In this document: piece after piece, positions 55,851 to 64,000 of the stretch
Position numbering within the stretch: the first letter of the stretch is position 1
Layout of the letters: each line of letters opens with the position of its first letter
NCBI GenBank assembly: GCA_000507305.1
Contig: DF240797.1
Span: forward strand, 36,803-100,802
Length of the DNA: 64,000 bases
From: Breviolum minutum Mf 1.05b.01
Lineage: Eukaryota > Sar > Dinophyceae > Suessiales > Symbiodiniaceae
Direction: 5' to 3'
Made by a program: the position numbers and the translations under genes
Notes under the pieces: model-generated
Told to the model about the DNA's origin: nothing
Database searches by the model: none
Seen by the model: the letters and a program-made list of their open reading frames with translations, nothing else

Positions 55851-56235
55851 GATAAATATATTACAGAGAATCATTTATAGACTGTTCTGGTTGTACTGTG
55901 TGAAGTTGTCTTTGGTCAGCAGTTTGATGTTTTGTTAGTCTTTTCGTTAGGTGCTTCGTGCTACATCATTTCTATGTGAATCATGTAAAGTATTTCTGAT
56001 TTATGTTCGGGTAGCAGCATTTTGGATAACCCCCGGGCTGCTGGATAGTATATGGGTGGTTTTGCATATGCTCTTGTGTTCGCCTACTTGCTCAAGAAAT
56101 CCTGCCAACTTGACGTGCGAACCTGCCAACCAACAAACAAGTGTTTTAAGTTTTAAGTTTTTAAACCATAAGCATTAATCATTGCATGTCCAACAATGTC
56201 CAACAATCAACTTATCAACAATCCTTCTCACTTAC

Positions 56236-56325
56236 TCTCAGCTTCCAAACACCTTGTGAGTAGGTATTTGGACCGGAAAAACCCACCCCAAAGAGCTTCC
56301 GAGCAGGTATTTGGAAGACTAGGCT
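56236..56325. repeat. family K element (diverged)
   Basis: GTGAGTAGGTATTTGGACCG and GTATTTGGAAGACTAGG. Confidence 0.5.
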
Positions 56326-56369
56326 TAGTAAGGCACCCATTAAAACAAAGCCGTTTTCATAATTTTTGG

Positions 56370-56516
56370 TACTTGGATGTCCCCGGAAGTTAGTAAATTG
56401 TTAGGATCAGTGGGTTAGTTATAACCCCAATGTACTGATATACTCTATTTATAAGTATAGGTTACAACCCATTTACTGAGGATTGATCCTAACTTCCAAC
56501 GGGACATCCAAGTAGT
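56370..56516. repeat. MITE-like element, family F
   Basis: TACTTGGATGTCCCCGGAAG on the left; CAACGGGACATCCAAGTA on the right. Confidence 0.85.
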
Positions 56517-56697
56517 CGAGTTTTCATTCAGGTTTTGATTCATCCGCGGGGGCCGAGTTTAGGGATTTTCGGGGCGGGTTGGGTTGATGTTTCTCCGGCA
56601 GTTTTCGGGTGAGCCATGGTAGTTTTCGGGGGTTCAAGGCCCTCAGCCCAATGAATTATTGCTAAGCAGCCCTTTCAAACACCCAAAAGTTGTGGAT

Positions 56698-56740
56698 CCC
56701 ACAGGATCCATGGGACTGGATTATTGACCTACATTATAGG
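56698..56740. repeat. family C half-element
   Basis: CCCACAGGATCCATGGGACT then TTGACCTACA. Confidence 0.6.
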
Positions 56741-57059
56741 TCATTAGGTGAAAAATGGCCACACGAACAAGGGGAAATGTGTAGGTAAATATTCCGTTTA
56801 TTTTGAGGACCCCAGCGGAAAACAAGTTCACTCACCTCTCCATTGAAAGGTCCAATGATTCTGAGGGACTGATATGGAAAACATTCTTCCCATCGCCCCC
56901 CTGAAAAATGACGATTAGACACAACGACTTTCGTTACAAAATGCATGGTTTCATGGGAGAGATATGTGATGTTTGCGGGGTGTAACTTTTGAAAAGAAAC
57001 GAATGAAATGATCCCAAAGGTTACCCGAGTCAAAAGCTTCTGAACAAGATTTGGTGTGA

Positions 57060-57310
57060 CCCTACTCCCCACCACAGTCGCCATCCTCCAGTCGTACATG
57101 CAATTTTGCCATGGGGGGAGCTTGACACCCATCCTTGGTGCAGAGCAGATATCTCGTGCTCCCGTCGCACTAGGCGAAGGAAATTCCTGCAGGCACCCCG
57201 CCACAGGACGGGTGTTTTGGGTGGATGGCCTTCCAACACACAGCCCGTCGCAAAACGGCGGAGTAAAATCCAAATTTGGATGTTTTCTGGCGAACTTACA
57301 GGGATTCATA
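57060..57310. CDS. coding-like segment, strand unresolved
   Basis: GC-rich and open on both strands. Plus: LGEGNSCRHPATGRVFWVDG. Minus: CVGRPSTQNTRPVAGCLQEF and APRMGVKLPPWQNCMYDWRM. If on the plus strand it could precede the exons at 59.05 kb. No family secure. Confidence 0.3.
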
Positions 57311-57373
57311 ACGCGTCTTACGAAATGGATGTTTGTTTATGTTGCGATTATGTTGCGTGTTTTTTCTTGTATA

Positions 57374-57497
57374 CTGGGATGTCCATGGTACTTAGTAAAT
57401 GGATTATAACCCCTTTATAAGTAGGTTGTAAGTCCCGTAAATAGGTTAACAGGAAACCAACTTACTAACTAGTTGGTAACTTCTATGGACATCCTAG
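57374..57497. repeat. MITE-like element, family F (variant)
   Basis: ACTGGGATGTCCATGGTACT on the left; TAACTTCTATGGACATCCTA on the right. Confidence 0.75.
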
Positions 57498-57521
57498 TAT
57501 AGGTATATCACTATATTTTTC

Positions 57522-57605
57522 CCGGGATTTCCCCGATCCAATCCTGGGCATAAGATTTTTCGGCCATGAATCCTACGAATTTTCGGAAGGGGTCGACCGG
57601 ATTCT
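57522..57605. repeat. family G element, reversed
   Basis: GGGATTTCCCCGATCCAATC, then ATGAATCCTACGAATTTTCG. Confidence 0.6.
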
Positions 57606-57829
57606 GGATGGGTATATATTTCACAAGCATAACAACCTTGCGGGATCAGATGTATATAAAGGTGAGTCATCGCCTTGGAAGTTACTGTAGTTATTTTTCT
57701 TCCACTTATGACAGGCTTTGTGAAGGTTTGAAGCACATTGCCTGGTCATAACTTGAATCTGGAACTTAATCCACATGGGTTTTGTGGTGTTGAAAAAGGG
57801 GAAGATTAAGCAAAACTTGTATGAAACCC

Positions 57830-57954
57830 ACTGTTAGTGGAAGAATTCCTGCACCACCTGGGATGTATAAAACCCTGTAGATAATGGGATTTGTATTTAC
57901 CATATTACCATATCAACGGGTGCAGGATGTCTTGCATTCTTGCATCAACAGTAT
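57830..57954. repeat. MITE-like element, family B
   Basis: CACTGTTAGTGGAAGAATTC on the left; TTGCATTCTTGCATCAACAG on the right. Confidence 0.8.
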
Positions 57955-58027
57955 CAACTTGGTTGTTTTTACCGGAAAATTGGGTAAGATTACCTGACTA
58001 ACCAAGGAACATACTTTTCTGAACTTT

Positions 58028-58134
58028 CTGGGTGGTTTCAACAATTTCTTGAATTTTCTCAGCGCTCTTTGGGGAAGATGGATCCAATTTGACTTTCACA
58101 TGTTTTTCAGATGGGTTGGTTCAGCCACCAACTA
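58028..58134. repeat. MITE-like element, family A (diverged)
   Basis: CTGGGTGGTTTCAACAA on the left; GGTTGGTTCAGCCACCAACT on the right. Confidence 0.75.
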
Positions 58135-58332
58135 TAGTTTTAGAAACTAGTTTTAGACATTATAGCTTGAAAACAGAAACTATACTTGTAGCAACAAGTT
58201 GCCAGGTTTTTCCAAACCTTTTAGATCAATGTGACTGTGTTTGGCCACTCAATATCTGAGGATAAAGTTTTTCCGGAGTCCCTAATGTAACCCCCCAAAC
58301 CTCACAGGTTATTTAGAAGAATGGAAAATCCA

Positions 58333-58433
58333 CTAGGTGGTGATTTCAAATATTTGTTTTATGTTCACCCCTACCCGGGGAAATGATCCAATTTGACTGA
58401 TATTTTTTCAAATGGCTTGAAACCACCAACTAG
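58333..58433. repeat. MITE-like element, family A
   Basis: CTAGGTGGTGATTTCAAA on the left; GCTTGAAACCACCAACTAG on the right; ATCCA duplication at 58328-58332 and 58434-58438. Confidence 0.95.
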
Positions 58434-59049
58434 ATCCAAATCGTGATTGTTTCCAAGCGAACCGGATTTCTTAATTTACTGTTGTTAGATTAGTTTATTA
58501 TTCCTAGATTCATTGCCATGTTCCAATGGTTCTAAATTGCTTTCATGGGTACATGGGTGTTTCCTGAAATGGTGGTACCCCCAATGGCAGTACTGGGCCC
58601 CCACAACTGTGGTAAGTGGATTGATTATAGTTTTGCCCACTAGCCTGTTGTCAGGCTGTGGAGTGTGGTTTATTGAGGTGAAATATCACCATTTCCAACT
58701 AAGGGAAGGCCTATTGCTGTTACGGGTTTTTTCAACCTTTTGCTGGAGGTTTTTCTTGGCAAAAATCTGCGATTTCTGGACGTCGCAACTTTTTCGGAAA
58801 CATCAAAGATGAAGTTCCATCTGAAGTAGATGGGAAATCGCAACGTAAGTTGCCTCCCTGGGAGGTTAATTTCCGGCAACAAGGCAGTTTCAGGGAGTAT
58901 CATCTTCTAGTGATTTTAGTGTTTTGTTTAAGTCACGCCATCGTGTTGATTGAGAAATTGTGTTGATATCAACAAATGTCCCATGACAGGGCTGCAAGCA
59001 TGCAGGGGTACTGTCGTTGAGCAGATTTCTTTCCACGTAAATTTTGCAG

Positions 59050-59157
59050 CTAAAAAGAAAATTCGATGTGCATCCTGCGTTGGGAGATCATCCTCAAATA
59101 TCCCAACGGACCCCAGAGGATGTTTTTGTCAACATCGTGTTTGTTCGTCAACTTCAT
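59050..59157 (+). CDS. exon 1 of a possible TylF-like methyltransferase
   Basis: After AAATTTTGCAG the frame reads KFDVHPALGDHPQISQRTPE and DVFVNIVFVRQLH, ending at CTTCAT|GTACAC, phase 0. The EDVxxNxxF stretch loosely fits the EEVxxNF segment of TylF-type SAM methyltransferases. Two other frames are also open here. Confidence 0.3.
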
Positions 59158-59158
59158 G

Positions 59159-59265
59159 TACACCCCTGAAGATTAACATGGAACATAATAATGGAGGTTT
59201 GGAAGATCATTTTCCTTTCTAAACGGGTGAATTGTGTTTGTTCCATGTTAATCTTCCAGGGTGTA
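59159..59265. repeat. MITE-like element, family H
   Basis: ACACCCCTGAAGATTAACAT on the left; CCATGTTAATCTTCCAGGGT on the right. It lies between the two exon-like segments. Confidence 0.9.
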
Positions 59266-59303
59266 ACTTCAGATTCCGTAGTGCTGTCCGCCATAGACTC
59301 CAG

Positions 59304-59406
59304 GAGTTTCCACGGATCAATGTGGCTATGCTGCGTGCAGACAAGGACTTATATTCCCCCCATCTCACCGAAAGGCATCATTCAGCACTCATACTGTATA
59401 GGACAG
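59304..59406 (+). CDS. exon 2 of a possible TylF-like methyltransferase
   Basis: Acceptor AGACTCCAG|G, phase 0 (fits the previous exon); donor AGGACAG|GTATCG. Reads EFPRINVAMLRADKDLYSPH. The LRxDxDLY pattern is the conserved acidic motif of TylF/MycF-type methyltransferases. The frame is also open upstream, to 59232. Confidence 0.35.
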
Positions 59407-59490
59407 GTATCGATATTGCTTTGTTTGGGAGGTGATATATGAATTTCTCACCTTTTGACCAGAAACAGAAAATCGCAGAAGTAAGGAATA

Positions 59491-59636
59491 TACTTGGAGG
59501 ATCATCCCATTTAGTAAGTGGTTAATAACCGTGGTTAGTAAGTCCCCCAAATGGGGTTATTCCCCTTCCAAGTGGCCTAAATGGCTTATAAATAGGGGTT
59601 ACTAACCACTTACTAAATGGGATGATCCTCCAAGTA
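59491..59636. repeat. MITE-like element, family D, reversed
   Basis: TACTTGGAGGATCATCCCAT on the left; ATGGGATGATCCTCCAAGTA on the right: perfect 20-bp ends. Confidence 0.95.
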
Positions 59637-59715
59637 GGCACCTTATTGTGTTTTGTGGGATGTGGGGATCTTGTAGGTCCATCATGTGCTGCCTAGCACC
59701 GTTCTTTCACGGGTG

Positions 59716-59838
59716 TCCCTGGATCGTAACTAGTAAGTTGGTCTATGTCACCTATTTACGGGACGTATATCCAACCTACCTATATATTTCTGGGGTATTT
59801 ATAATAGATTTATCCTAAGTATCAGCAGGACATCCAAT
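59716..59838. repeat. MITE-like element, family F (variant)
   Basis: GTGTCCCTGGATCGTAACTA on the left; CAGCAGGACATCCAAT on the right. Confidence 0.6.
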
Positions 59839-59873
59839 CGTACACTTTGATATATTTCGTAGTGAATCGTACA

Positions 59874-60007
59874 TACTTGGATGTCCCAGGAAGTTAGTAA
59901 AAGGTTAGGATCAGTGGGTTATAATTTCAATATAATATACCCCATTTATGAGTAGGTGTTTAATCAATTTACTAACCATTGATCCTAACTTCCAACGGGA
60001 CATCCTG
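59874..60007. repeat. MITE-like element, family F
   Basis: TACTTGGATGTCCCAGGAAG on the left; TTCCAACGGGACATCCTG on the right. Confidence 0.85.
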
Positions 60008-60263
60008 CAGCAGATATGTCTCAAAATTTTCGGGACTCGACCAACTCCTTTGGCACTCTGTAAAGGTGTTGGTCGAGCCCGCACCCTTGAGATGCCAATT
60101 CTACGTATTCTACCTTAACCAATTGGGAATATCCCAGTCCCATGGTTCCAGTCGAGAGTGGAGATTACTAAAAGACTGACTTAACCATTCAAAAATTGAA
60201 CAGTGATCATTCTTGGACAGTAAGTGGCATGAGCATGTTTCCATTTGTTGGTGAAATGATTAA

Positions 60264-60367
60264 TCCCTAAGAATCCAGACCCCTCTCTAGAGTAGGATTG
60301 ATGGTCTCAATCCCACCCCAGAATGGGATTGTAGGGGAAATCCCTTTCTTAGGACATATTTGGATCC
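60264..60367. repeat. MITE-like element, family G
   Basis: CCCTAAGAATCCAGACCCCT on the left; GGACATATTTGGATCCCAT on the right. Confidence 0.85.
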
Positions 60368-60418
60368 CATTATAACTCCATTTAGAACTGCTAGCGGCCC
60401 ACCATTGTAGGGGAAGTG

Positions 60419-60502
60419 CCCTCCCTAGAGTAGGATTGATGGCCTCAATCCCCAGAATAGGAATATAGGGGAAATATCTTTCTAAGGACATATCGGGATT
60501 CT
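60419..60502. repeat. family G element (left end missing)
   Basis: CCCTCCCTAGAGTAGGATTG and GGACATATCGGGATTCTTGG. Confidence 0.75.
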
Positions 60503-60516
60503 TGGGGAAACGCAAC

Positions 60517-60661
60517 AAGGTGGGCCCCAAAAAACAGTTACGAGTAGGGTCCCAAATCACTCCACTTATAGTGGTGAAATAACCCCAGGCAAACCCGTTG
60601 ATTTTCGGCCATTTACGGGGGCCCCAGAACTCCACTTATAACAGGTAGAGGCCCACCTTGA
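60517..60661. repeat. MITE-like element, family E
   Basis: CAAGGTGGGCCCCAAAAAAC on the left; GTAGAGGCCCACCTTG on the right. Confidence 0.85.
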
Positions 60662-60787
60662 ACAAATGTTTTTTTTGGTTCAAGTGTTTGTTTCATGTTT
60701 GTTGCTGAGATGTTTTTCTCACCGCTGGCTGCCAGGCCTGCCCATTTACGGCTCCATGTTGGCATGGTAAAGTTAACGTTGAAAGGT

Positions 60788-60897
60788 ACTCCCCAAAACA
60801 CTAACATTTCCAGTGGAAGACCCTACCATTTGAAGATGTATTTCCTATTGAACATGGGGATTTTCCAATGTTTGTCATGTTAGTTTTCAGGGTGTAT
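60788..60897. repeat. MITE-like element, family H
   Basis: ACTCCCCAAAACACTAACAT on the left; TCATGTTAGTTTTCAGGGTG on the right. Confidence 0.8.
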
Positions 60898-61212
60898 ATC
60901 AAATCCCACGTCCCTGTGGAGAAGGTTTTTTTTGCAAAAATGCTTTCACGAACCAGGGAAAAAAAAAACCCTTTGGGTATGGCTGGAAGATGGCTTGGAA
61001 GACTAGGAACAGACAGATACACAGTCTGTTTTAACCATATACATACTAAATGCTCAGTCTAGAATGAGGGGTGTCAGGGTTGTTCCCCGAGAAAGTTCCC
61101 AAAAGATATTTCTCAATGCGATTGTGGCAAATTGAAGAACCCCGCTTACTGTTAGTGTACCTCTTCCTTTTTCCACTTTGACCAGCAATTGATTTCCCGC
61201 AACAAACCAAAC

Positions 61213-61282
61213 CGCTGTTTGGAATAAACAGCGTTTTTTTCAACGGGCGCTGTTTGGAATAAACGGCGCTTTTTTCAACGGG
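61213..61282. repeat. 35-bp tandem repeat, each unit a hairpin
   Basis: Two units. Each starts CGCTGTTTGGAATAAACAGCG (or the CGGCG variant), an 8-bp stem with a GGAAT loop, followed by T-run and CAACGGG. Confidence 0.95.
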
Positions 61283-61446
61283 CGCTGTCCTGGTCTGGGA
61301 GCGTCTGATTCGAGATGGCTGAGACCTCAGACAACACCTGAAGCAATGGTTTGAGTTTGGGAGTCGAGTATGCCGTTAAGAATTCACACACTTTCCAAGA
61401 AAGGATATATTTTTATACGGTTCCGAATTTCACCTGAAAAGGTCAT

Positions 61447-61520
61447 ACAAGGTGGGCCTAGTTGTCCTAGTTATACATGGAGACATTAGCCCTATAAATA
61501 TCCCTTATAAATGGGTGGCT
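61447..61520. repeat. family E element (partial)
   Basis: ACAAGGTGGGCCTAGTTGTC; no right end. Confidence 0.5.
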
Positions 61521-61790
61521 GCCTGGGGTGAAAAAAACATATAATGCTTCAGGATGGTCAATTTGAAGGCCCTTCCCATATTTCGTCAATTTACAGCGAC
61601 CGAAAACACACGAGTTTTGGGCCCCCAAATGGTGGTGAAAAGTAAGGGAAATGGGACCCCGAAAATTTCAGGGAAACCTAGGTCGGTGAAATATTATAAT
61701 TTGGCCAGCCATATGCTCCAAACCATCCAGATTTTGTAGACCCTTGTGGTCAAAGACTATTTTTATCCATAATAGTATGACATAATCAAT

Positions 61791-61840
61791 TCCATACCAT
61801 CCATGGGACTGGTAATATATATATTTATACCTACATGGTT
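61791..61840. repeat. family C half-element
   Basis: CCATACCATCCATGGGACTG then TATACCTACATGG. Confidence 0.6.
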
Positions 61841-61855
61841 GGGTTATTTTTTTGC

Positions 61856-61968
61856 GCTCCCAAAGATTAACATAGAACCTGAAAAAGATGATTTGGTTCA
61901 GATGATTTTCCTCTTCCAGGGGGGCCGTATTCGCAGGTCCCAGCCGTTAATCAATCTTCCGGGGTGTA
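61856..61968. repeat. MITE-like element, family H
   Basis: CTCCCAAAGATTAACATAGA on the left; CGTTAATCAATCTTCCGGGG on the right. Confidence 0.65.
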
Positions 61969-62079
61969 GTACCATCTGACGGTAAACATAGCAGTCCCAT
62001 GGTGGTCTTTTGGGCTTGGTTTTGAGGTGTACTATGTGTGATTGAAATGACGTGAAAGTAAGTAAGTAAGGATCCTACC

Positions 62080-62327
62080 AAGATGTCCTGGAAGTTAGGA
62101 TCAATGCCCTACGAATCCAGACCCCTCCCGAAAATTCGTAGAATTGATGGTCGAAAAATCCCATCCCCAGGTCATAGGATTAGAAGGGAAATCCCGGATT
62201 CTTTAAGGACATATCTGGATCCTTAAAGATGGTTAGGATCAACTACTTCTAAATTGTTTGTGAAAATTGGCATAAAAAACCCACTGATCTGATCTGAACC
62301 TTTTAACTTCCAGCGAGACATCTAAGA
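62080..62327. repeat. family F element split by a family G element
   Basis: The left part AGATGTCCTGGAAGTTAGGA ends near 62106, and GGTTAGGATCAACTACTTC resumes near 62229. The right end TTTTAACTTCCAGCGAGACA closes the F copy. Confidence 0.8.
62107..62226. repeat. MITE-like element, family G, nested in F
   Basis: CCCTACGAATCCAGACCCCT on the left; GGACATATCTGGATCCTTAA on the right. Confidence 0.85.
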
Positions 62328-62412
62328 TTTGAGTTTGAGAAACATCAAAAACAGCTACTTACCAGGTACGTGACTGGAAGAAAAGGATGAGAGAAAAAGG
62401 TGGATTTTACTC

Positions 62413-62521
62413 CTTAGGTGGTGGTTTCAAATAATTTTTGTGTTCACCCCGATCCATGAGGAAATGATCCAATTTGTTGAACATCTTTTTTTCACATGGG
62501 TTGGTTGAAACCACCAACTAG
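62413..62521. repeat. MITE-like element, family A
   Basis: CTTAGGTGGTGGTTTCAAAT on the left; GGTTGAAACCACCAACTAG on the right. Confidence 0.9.
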
Positions 62522-62589
62522 TTATTATTTCGACAGAAAGGGGGGGCAATTTCCCTAAGGATGAAAAAAACGTCCTTGGGGAAATTTCC

Positions 62590-62799
62590 CATTGGTTTTG
62601 GTTGCTTGTTGCAGCTTCCTTCCTTTTGTTTCGAAAAACCCCCTTTCTTCCCGGGAACCTCGGGGTTCACCAAGGTGCAACTACGTTGGGCCTTTCATCG
62701 TAGTTTATCGCTTCCAGAAGCTGTTTCTTGGACGTTCGAAAATCGTGGATTCGTCGCAAATGATGGGGGCGTTTTTGGAGCCGATCTGAAAGCCTATAT
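62590..62799 (+). CDS. exon-like segment, unrecognised
   Basis: FTKVQLRWAFHRSLSLPEAV and FENRGFVANDGGVFGADLKA, ending exactly where a family A element begins. GC-rich, no family recognised. Confidence 0.25.
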
Positions 62800-62898
62800 C
62801 TAGGTGGTGGTTTCAAAGATTTTTTATTTTCACCCCTATTTGGGAAAGGTTTCCATTTTGACTGATATTTTTCAAATGGGTTGAAACCACCTAACTAG
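62800..62898. repeat. MITE-like element, family A
   Basis: CTAGGTGGTGGTTTCAAA on the left; GTTGAAACCACCTAACTAG on the right; ATAT duplication at both flanks. Confidence 0.95.
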
Positions 62899-62951
62899 AT
62901 ATTGTTTTGAAAGGTTTTCTTTTGCGTTTCTTAATAAGGAAACTATTGATT

Positions 62952-63061
62952 ACCCTCCCTGAAGGTAACAGCTTGCACCTGTAAACTGTGTGGTTGGAAT
63001 GCGATCGTTTCCTTTTGGGATGGCCCATTTTCAGGAGCGAGCTGTTAGTTTTAGGGAGTGT
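62952..63061. repeat. MITE-like element, family H
   Basis: CCCTCCCTGAAGGTAACAGC on the left; GAGCTGTTAGTTTTAGGGAG on the right. Confidence 0.8.
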
Positions 63062-63313
63062 ATATCAATGAATTTAAATAGTCTTTGACCACAAGGGTCT
63101 ACAAAATCTGAGTGGTTTTTGTTGATTTCGGAAGCGGGTTCTGCGATATGGTTTGAGGGGTTTGCATTGAATCAACGGTATAAACAAAGTTGAGGTTGAA
63201 TATTGCAACTGCCATAGGTAACTAGTACTCACGATATATCTAGTAACTAGTATTTTTTCGAAGACTTTCATCTTGTGTCTTAAGATACCTTTAGTTTGGA
63301 TGTTTTTTTTTGA

Positions 63314-63378
63314 ATGTGGCTCAAGGACCTCCTCGATGATCTTTCTAGCCGCGTCACGGTAGCAATTCACCGCAACAG
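63314..63378 (+). CDS. exon-like segment with tandemly repeated donor
   Basis: ATG frame MWLKDLLDDLSSRVTVAIHR, ending at GCAACAG|GTAGCT. The minus strand is also open (CYRDAARKIIEEVLEPHS), so the strand is not settled. Confidence 0.25.
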
Positions 63379-63435
63379 GTAGCTTAGCAATTCACCCCAA
63401 CAGGTAGCTTAGCAATTCACTCCAACAGGTAGCTT
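63361..63435. repeat. 25-bp tandem repeat, three copies
   Basis: Unit AGCAATTCACCGCAACAGGT plus AGCTT. Copies differ at one or two bases. Confidence 0.95.
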
Positions 63436-63770
63436 AGCAAGGGAAAAATCCCTGTATATAATTCATGTAAAAAGATGCAGGCCAAAACATGCAGTCGAAT
63501 ACCTCCTCAGTTTTAAGTGTTTTTGGTCTGATGTTTTTTTTTGGGAGTCCGAACAACCAAAACACAAGGTGTTTGGATGTTTGGGGTCAGATTCACAAGG
63601 CATTGCAAGTTACTATAGGTTACTCAGATTTCTGTAGTGTTTCTTTAAATTTGCCTGATACACTGTTGGGTTCCTCGACATTCTTTGTGAGGGGTCTATA
63701 ACATGAGCAGTGATTGAAGACTGGTTGTTTGGGATATAAGCGGGGGTTATACTACACAAGTTGTATAATA

Positions 63771-63878
63771 CCCTCATCTTCCAGTTCCCTGTGTATTTGG
63801 AACCAGGGGACGATCGTTACCTGATATATTGGCTTGCCTGGGAGCTTGGTTCTAAGTAGATAGGAAACTGGAAAATCA
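63771..63878. repeat. MITE-like element, family L
   Basis: CATCTTCCAGTTCCCTGTGT on the left; AGATAGGAAACTGGAAAATC on the right. Confidence 0.75.
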
Positions 63879-63907
63879 TATATGATGATTAAAAGAGACA
63901 ATGTATC

Positions 63908-64000
63908 AATGGAGTTTCCTGGTTCCCTTAATAGGTGGTAGGTACCATATATAATCACCCAATTAGCAATATATAAGTGGTATATATATATATATAACTA
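63908..64000. repeat. family N element, cut by the window end
   Basis: AATGGAGTTTCCTGGTTCCC and AATAGGTGGTAGGTACCATA, nearly identical to the copy at 55.49 kb. Confidence 0.8.

Noticed and set aside
63309-63324. TGTGGCTCAAGG as a relic of the dinoflagellate spliced leader
   Set aside because: Only the last eight or nine bases match the leader's TTGGCTCAAG end, which is expected by chance in 64 kb.

Overview
This is a eukaryotic nuclear scaffold, most likely from a dinoflagellate and probably a member of the Symbiodiniaceae. That is my inference, from four things. The retroelement gag-pol has the dinoflagellate-type layout: a CCCH finger followed by a CCHC knuckle, and a Cys-rich tail after RNase H. 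The recognisable genes are split into very short exons. Nearly every acceptor I can place is followed by G (AG|G). Several inferred donors are GA or GC instead of GT, which is known from Symbiodiniaceae genomes. Most long open frames here are not genes. The real exons are mostly 35-150 bp, and I found them by reading all frames for family motifs and compatible intron phases. No RNA was available, so exon limits are inferences.

Region 1 (about 1-21 kb, + strand): a sterol 14-alpha-demethylase (CYP51-type P450) gene. At least 14 exon pieces lie in N-to-C order between 2896 and about 20070, and nearly all junctions join in frame. The introns are packed with short inverted-repeat elements (MITE-like) and carry fragments of dinoflagellate retroelement-like ORFs (13.6-16.0 kb). 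The N-terminus was not securely found.

Region 2 (21066-29094): a complete Ty1/copia-type LTR retrotransposon with two identical 141-bp LTRs, a half-tRNA-iMet type primer site, gag, protease, integrase, RT, RNase H, an extra Cys-rich tail and a polypurine tract. It sits inside a family-A MITE copy. Its coding region is broken by about ten frameshifts and one TGA.

Region 3 (29.5-42 kb): coding-like exons, + strand, of genes I do not recognise. The best supported are four exons at 37824-39430 that join in phase. There is also a tetranucleotide array, an ACGT-type simple repeat with flanking direct repeats, and another retroelement-like fragment (40.8-41.4 kb).

Region 4 (42-64 kb): an assembly gap in a CA repeat; a probable multi-exon + strand gene at 47.4-48.76 kb preceded by an AT-rich tract; exons at 59.05-59.41 kb with a weak resemblance to TylF-type methyltransferases; and dense MITEs.

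About fifteen families of short terminal-inverted-repeat elements (called A to O here) fill most of the non-coding DNA. Most are about 90-150 bp, and several have clear target-site duplications. They are the dominant feature of the window and appear to have inflated the introns.
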